A program made the position numbers and the translations under genes. Of a DNA stretch of 8,824 nucleotides, positions 6,597-8,824 are shown piece by piece. Position 1 is the first letter of the stretch; the number at the start of each line of letters is the position of its first letter. The notes beneath the pieces were generated by a model. The model was not told where the DNA came from. It did not search any database and worked only from the letters and a program-made list of their open reading frames with translations. The DNA comes from Clostridia bacterium (GTDB lineage: Bacteria; Bacillota; Clostridia; Oscillospirales; CAG-272), in assembly GCA_017624795.1 (NCBI GenBank), contig JAGAMJ010000017.1:1-8824 (forward strand). Direction: 5' to 3'.

Positions 6597-6728
6597 AAAA
6601 TCTCCTTTTCTTATTATTGCGCGTTAATATCGCGTCATCTATCGTTTTCAGGCCCCGTGATCGGGCGTACCACGTCCCCCGCCCTGTATGAAGCCCCGGT
6701 GTAAAGTCCGAACAAATATATTCATTTT
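6597..6728 (-). promoter_or_regulatory. Long 5' leader of RNase J with G-rich segment
   Basis: From the predicted start near 6722 to the ATG at 6596 the leftward leader is about 125 nt and holds no convincing small gene. Its middle (minus strand of 6653-6697) carries four G-tracts of 3 to 5 residues. A GGGCG/CGCCC pairing can also form there. The last part is AU-rich and leads into the AAGGAG ribosome binding site. A leader this long could host structure-based control of RNase J, but no known riboswitch is recognised. Confidence 0.3.
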
Positions 6729-6757
6729 ATTATACCGCAAATTATAGCTTTTGTCAA
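6729..6757 (-). promoter_or_regulatory. Perfect consensus sigma-A promoter for RNase J
   Basis: On the minus strand TTGACA (6752-6757) and TATAAT (6729-6734) are separated by exactly 17 bp, matching the housekeeping consensus at 12 of 12 positions. The -35 box overlaps the TGA stop codon (6754-6756) of the membrane-protein gene, so that gene's end and this promoter are fused. Predicted transcription start is near 6722. Confidence 0.9.
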
Positions 6758-7011
6758 GAGTATAATAATATAAAGAAAGCCGCAAGCGCGGCACCGCACA
6801 AAAAGCCCAGAGCAAACAGCCAAAGCCGATGCCCACGTCGCTTTTTGGCGGCAAGCTGCCCGACGCCACCGATGATCCGATTTGCCTCGGCAACCATATC
6901 GGGCTTGCTTGGCGGCAGCTTTTGCCGCCTCAAAATGAAATACGCGCTTTCAAACAGCGTGCTGTCCTGCGTCTGCATCACGATCATCTCTTTCTGACAC
7001 CCCTTGATCAT
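6754..7011 (-). CDS. Small tail-anchored membrane protein, hypothetical
   Basis: This 85-residue protein has a soluble N-terminal part (1-58) and one hydrophobic segment near the C-terminus (about 63-83) preceded by the basic cluster KKRRGHR, so it looks tail-anchored with the N-terminus in the cytoplasm. The segment STLFESAYFILRR (17-29) looks conserved-like, but I cannot name a family and assign no function. The ATG at 7009-7011 is chosen because GGGAGGTGAGG lies just upstream (7014-7024); the frame stays open to 7071 but that extension is Lys/Gly-rich and contains the Shine-Dalgarno. It sits upstream of RNase J, where Bacilli carry rpoY, but it does not resemble that RNA polymerase subunit, which has no membrane segment. 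Its stop overlaps the RNase J -35 box. Confidence 0.8.
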   Translation of the reverse strand: MIKGCQKEMIVMQTQDSTLFESAYFILRRQKLPPSKPDMVAEANRIIGGVGQLAAKKRRGHRLWLFALGFLCGAALAAFFILLYS

Positions 7012-7124
7012 ATCCTCACCTCCCGCTTGACGCTTCTCTTTCCCATTTTTGCCAAAGTCACCCATTTTCAATCAAAAATCCCAAAAGAGCCATAACGGTA
7101 TGAGAAAAACAATACATCAAAAAT

Positions 7125-7158
7125 CGACAAATATTGACACACGCCCTTATATTTGTCG
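7125..7158. repeat. 10-bp interrupted inverted repeat, candidate operator
   Basis: CGACAAATAT (7125-7134) and ATATTTGTCG (7149-7158) are exact reverse complements separated by 14 bp, with centres 24 bp apart. This suits a regulator dimer or tetramer binding across about two helical turns. The right arm overlaps the weak minus-strand -10 candidate, and related CGACAA (7176-7181) recurs a short way downstream. The binding protein is unknown. Confidence 0.4.
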
Positions 7159-7172
7159 CCTGTATCCGTCAA
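7146..7172 (-). promoter_or_regulatory. Weak candidate promoter for the membrane-protein gene
   Basis: On the minus strand TTGACG (7167-7172, 5/6) and TATAAG (7146-7151, 5/6) are separated by 15 bp, shorter than the preferred 17. It would start transcription near 7139 and give a leader of about 127 nt. No better candidate was seen between 7012 and 7140. It overlaps the inverted repeat at 7125-7158, which would make it repressible. Confidence 0.3.
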
Positions 7173-7226
7173 GGTTCGACAATGAAGGAGTTAAAAATCG
7201 CTCTAAATGTGAACATTCCATAAATT

Positions 7227-7238
7227 TCCAAATTTGGA
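7227..7238. promoter_or_regulatory. 12-bp palindrome beside the AbrB-type gene's -35 box
   Basis: TCCAAATTTGGA is a perfect palindrome ending 2 bp before the TTGACA at 7241. A dimeric regulator bound here could repress or activate this promoter. AbrB proteins commonly regulate their own genes and favour AT-rich, weakly specific sites, so autoregulation is possible but not shown. Confidence 0.35.
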
Positions 7239-7240
7239 CA

Positions 7241-7269
7241 TTGACAACCAATTTTCGCCGTATTATAAT
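7241..7269 (+). promoter_or_regulatory. Perfect consensus sigma-A promoter for the AbrB-type gene
   Basis: TTGACA (7241-7246) and TATAAT (7264-7269) are spaced by exactly 17 bp on the plus strand, a 12/12 match to the housekeeping consensus. The predicted start near 7276 gives a leader of about 52 nt ending in an AAAGGAG ribosome binding site. Such a strong promoter on a regulator gene implies active expression or the need for repression. Confidence 0.9.
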
Positions 7270-7327
7270 AAAAGCACAGGTCGAAACCTGTAATAAAATC
7301 ATTAAAATTGACAAAGGAGAGTTTATT

Positions 7328-7570
7328 ATGAAATCAACCGGTATGACCCGTCAGGTCGATGAGCTTGGACGTTTTGTGCTGCCCATCGAAATTCGCCGCG
7401 CGCTTGGTATCAATGTCAAAGACACGTTAGAGATCTTTACCGATGAAGAACGTGTCATTCTGCAAAAATATCAGCCCGCCTGCTCATTTTGCGCCAACGC
7501 CGATGATATCGTACTGTTTGCGGGCAAGCGCATCTGCCGCGCGTGCCTGAACGAACTCAAAAAGCTTTGA
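7328..7570 (+). CDS. AbrB/SpoVT-type transition-state regulator with C-terminal four-Cys motif
   Basis: This 80-residue protein is an AbrB-family DNA-binding regulator. Residues 1-48 form the swapped-hairpin DNA-binding domain: MKSTGMTRQVDELGR and LPIEIRRALGI closely follow Bacillus AbrB, with the basic residues of the DNA face in place (K2, R8, R15, R23, R24). After it comes CSFC (52-55), 14 residues, and CRAC (70-73), a zinc-ribbon-like motif in place of the AbrB C-terminal dimerisation domain; metal-dependent dimerisation or redox sensing is inferred. AbrB proteins act as homodimers or tetramers and globally repress stationary-phase genes. The ATG at 7328 lies 7 nt after AAAGGAGA. A longer upstream reading in this frame runs through the promoter and is rejected. 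It is monocistronic, ending at the bidirectional terminator. Targets are unknown. Confidence 0.93.
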   Translation: MKSTGMTRQVDELGRFVLPIEIRRALGINVKDTLEIFTDEERVILQKYQPACSFCANADDIVLFAGKRICRACLNELKKL

Positions 7571-7585
7571 TCTCTTCCTTTATTA

Positions 7586-7630
7586 TAAAAAGATGTGCGC
7601 GACGCCTCGGCGTCGCGCACGTTCTTTTTT
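7586..7630. terminator. Bidirectional terminator between convergent genes
   Basis: Arms 7595-7606 and 7609-7620 form a very GC-rich 11-12-bp stem with a tight CTCG loop. On the plus strand it is followed by a T-run at 7625-7630, and on the minus strand by T5 within 7588-7592. It therefore ends both the AbrB-type gene (+, stop 7570) and the epimerase gene (-, stop 7629-7631), whose stop codon overlaps the plus-side T-run. Confidence 0.93.
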
Positions 7631-8597
7631 ATGCCCAGCTCATCGTGGTGGGCTTTTCTTCGGTGATGATGATATTCTTTAAGAAGGCGACCGCCTTTTG
7701 CAGTCCCTCGTCAATGGTCATCAAGCTATCCTCGTGCTCAATGGAAAGCACGCGGTCATATCCCACAAGGCGCAAGTTGCTGATCAGATCGCGCCAATAG
7801 CTCTCACCGTTGCCGTAGCCGACGGTGCGGAACACCCAAGAGCGATGGATCTCATCACCGTAGTGCTTGGTATCCAGCACACCGTTTTTAGCGGTGTTGC
7901 AGGTGTCGATCTTGGTATCCTTTGCGTGTACATGGTAGATGGCACCCGCCAGCTCGCGGATCGCCGCCACGGGATCCATACCCTGCCAGATAAGGTGCGA
8001 GGGGTCAAAGTTGGCACCGATCACATCGCCCACCGCGGCGCGCAGCCGCAAGAGCGTTTCGGGGTTGTAAACGCAAAAGCCGGGGTGCATCTCAAAGGCA
8101 ATGTGAGGAACGTTGTGCGCCTTGGCAAACGCGCCCGCTTCCTTCCAATACGGGATCAGCTTTTCGTTCCACTGCCAATCCAGAATGGTGAGGAAATCCT
8201 CGGGCCAAGGGCAGGTCACCCAGTTGGGATAGTGCGAATCGTCGCTGTCACCGGGGCAGCCCGAGAAGGTGATCACCGTGTCAACGCCAAGCTTTTCGGC
8301 AAGCAACACTGCGTTGCGAAAATCCTTATCAAACTGCGCGGCGATCTTTTTGTCGGGGTGCAGAGCGTTGCCGTGTGCCGCAAGTGCGCAGATCTCGACG
8401 TCGTATTTGCAAAAGGTCGCCTTGAACGCTTCCAGCGCGGCGGGATCGGCAAGCAGCTTTTCGGGATCGCAGTGCGCCTTCCCCGGATATCCGCCCGCGC
8501 CGATCTCTACGGTGTGTACACCGAGAGAGGACAGAATCGAAAGCGTTTCATCAAGCGATTTCGCACCGTACAGATTTGCAAGAACACTTAATTTCAT
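7629..8597 (-). CDS. Sugar phosphate isomerase/epimerase family protein (TIM barrel)
   Basis: This 322-residue protein belongs to the xylose-isomerase-like TIM-barrel (AP endonuclease 2) superfamily, whose members isomerise or epimerise sugars, inositol derivatives and related polyols with a divalent metal. It starts at barrel strand 1 (MKLSVLANLYG). Likely metal and substrate residues are visible: His75 (AAHGNALH), Glu169 in FEMHPG, Asp198 and His201 in NFDPSHLIW, His222/His224 in YHVHAKD and Glu287 in SIEHED, the usual E-D-H-E metal set. There is no signal peptide, so it is cytoplasmic. The substrate cannot be assigned and no sugar transporter or kinase lies within the window. The ATG at 8595-8597 follows AAAGGA with good spacing; the frame runs upstream to 8804 but crosses repeat-like DNA and is not protein-like. 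The gene appears monocistronic on its downstream side. Confidence 0.93.
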   Translation of the reverse strand: MKLSVLANLYGAKSLDETLSILSSLGVHTVEIGAGGYPGKAHCDPEKLLADPAALEAFKATFCKYDVEICALAAHGNALHPDKKIAAQFDKDFRNAVLLAEKLGVDTVITFSGCPGDSDDSHYPNWVTCPWPEDFLTILDWQWNEKLIPYWKEAGAFAKAHNVPHIAFEMHPGFCVYNPETLLRLRAAVGDVIGANFDPSHLIWQGMDPVAAIRELAGAIYHVHAKDTKIDTCNTAKNGVLDTKHYGDEIHRSWVFRTVGYGNGESYWRDLISNLRLVGYDRVLSIEHEDSLMTIDEGLQKAVAFLKNIIITEEKPTTMSWA

Positions 8598-8610
8598 AAC
8601 AAGTCCTTTC

Positions 8611-8625
8611 TGCCGCAACGCGGCA
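8611..8625 (-). promoter_or_regulatory. Small hairpin just before the epimerase ribosome binding site
   Basis: TGCCGC (8611-8616) and GCGGCA (8620-8625) form a 6-bp GC stem with a 3-nt loop in the leftward leader, ending a couple of bases before the AAAGGA ribosome binding site. Such a stem can help expose or stabilise the start region. No T-run follows, so it is not a terminator. Confidence 0.4.
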
Positions 8626-8719
8626 ATCCATTTTTTACATATTTTATTTGGTTCTATCCAAGAACTATCACAACAAAAAAGTATTTGCTTGTGAAAATAA
8701 AGACTATTCATCCACCGCT

Positions 8720-8777
8720 GCGCGCGAAAAGCAAGGCGATGGCGTACTTTGCGTACGTCGAGCCGCTTTTTGCGTGC
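8720..8777. repeat. REP-like long imperfect palindrome
   Basis: In plus-strand RNA, 8720-8732 pairs with 8765-8777 over 13 positions (11 Watson-Crick, 2 G-U). Inside, 8737-8739 pairs with 8758-8760 and 8743-8747 with 8753-8757 around a TTTGC loop, giving one extended hairpin of about 58 nt. A nearby 6-bp stem (8776-8794) overlaps its edge. The GC-rich, coding-poor composition and hairpin layout suggest a dispersed intergenic palindromic element; multi-copy status cannot be seen from one window. Confidence 0.45.
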
Positions 8778-8824
8778 GCAACGAAGCATTGCGCGGTTTT
8801 TCAAAGATAGAGGGGGTGCCGCCC

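Larger units (their letters stand above)
7012..7327. promoter_or_regulatory. Divergent intergenic region with several dyads
   Basis: This 316-bp AT-rich gap separates the leftward membrane-protein gene from the rightward AbrB-type gene and must hold promoters for both. It contains the strong plus-strand promoter (7241-7269), a weak minus-strand candidate (7146-7172), an interrupted 10-bp inverted repeat (7125-7158) and a 12-bp palindrome (7227-7238). No convincing gene is present; a 13-codon frame at 7183-7224 is noted among the rejected items. Confidence 0.7.
8598..8824. other. Upstream region of the epimerase gene
   Basis: The part nearest the gene (8598-8700) is AT-rich and should contain its promoter, but no good -35/-10 pair was found. 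The far part (8705-8824) is abruptly GC-rich, holds the long imperfect hairpin at 8720-8777 and a further small stem (8776-8794), and is open in several frames without resembling a protein. The window ends inside it. Confidence 0.5.

Noticed and set aside
6653..6697. G-quadruplex in the RNase J leader
   Set aside because: The four G-tracts are unequal and two loops are long (9 and about 17 nt), so a stable quadruplex is unlikely; kept only as a remark on the leader.
7183..7224. 13-codon plus-strand frame upstream of the AbrB-type gene
   Set aside because: It lies upstream of the strong promoter (7241-7269), so it would not be on that transcript, and no good promoter precedes it (the TTGACA at 7134-7139 lacks a -10 at proper spacing).
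7698..8591. 297-codon plus-strand frame opposite the epimerase
   Set aside because: It is antisense to a TIM-barrel protein with intact metal-binding motifs, and it has no domain signal.
8598..8804. N-terminal extension of the epimerase
   Set aside because: The Arg/Lys-rich extension runs through the repeat-like hairpin and an AT-rich leader. The ATG at 8595-8597 has a good ribosome binding site and begins exactly at the first barrel strand.

Overview
The window looks like chromosomal DNA from an anaerobic, low-to-mid GC Bacillota, probably class Clostridia and plausibly a gut Oscillospirales-type organism. The reasons are an RNase J as the only recognisable RNA-decay enzyme, AbrB-type and CGAxxG-type proteins, strong AGGAGG-like ribosome binding sites, consensus TTGACA/TATAAT promoters in AT-rich gaps, and a TTG start. 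The taxonomic call is inference; there is no rRNA or tRNA to anchor it. I see no transposase, integrase, phage gene or CRISPR array.

Left edge (1-565): no convincing protein gene. It holds an apparently complete minus-strand transcription unit: a promoter at 377-405 and a strong intrinsic terminator at 18-72, with about 300-350 nt between them. A symmetric palindrome lies just upstream of the promoter. A second, bidirectional-looking hairpin terminator at 534-565 closes the large gene cluster to its right.

Centre (566-7011, all minus strand, read right to left): a small tail-anchored membrane protein (6754-7011), RNase J (4914-6596), a large membrane-anchored parvulin-like foldase (2914-4800), a lipoprotein that appears to be its shorter paralogue (1694-2788), a protein with a zinc-ribbon-like Cys pair region at each end (1026-1670), and a CGAxxG four-cysteine putative redox protein (566-1021). 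The last three genes are tightly packed. RNase J has its own consensus promoter whose -35 box overlaps the stop codon of the membrane-protein gene. The two foldase-like proteins probably act outside the membrane on secreted or cell-wall proteins. The zinc-ribbon and redox proteins have no clear job, though co-transcription hints at redox or metal-linked stress.

Right (7012-8824): a divergent intergenic region with several dyad symmetries and a perfect consensus promoter drives a short plus-strand AbrB/SpoVT-type regulator with a C-terminal four-Cys motif (7328-7570). It converges on a minus-strand TIM-barrel sugar phosphate isomerase/epimerase (7629-8597), and a bidirectional GC-rich terminator separates them. 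Upstream of the epimerase, 8720-8777 can fold into a long imperfect hairpin and looks like a dispersed repeat rather than a gene.

Nothing here is clearly a new defence or mobile system. The best leads are the orphan left-end transcription unit, the paralogous foldase pair with its Cys-rich partners, the structured elements at 2808-2842 and 8720-8777, and the operator-like dyads near the AbrB-type gene.
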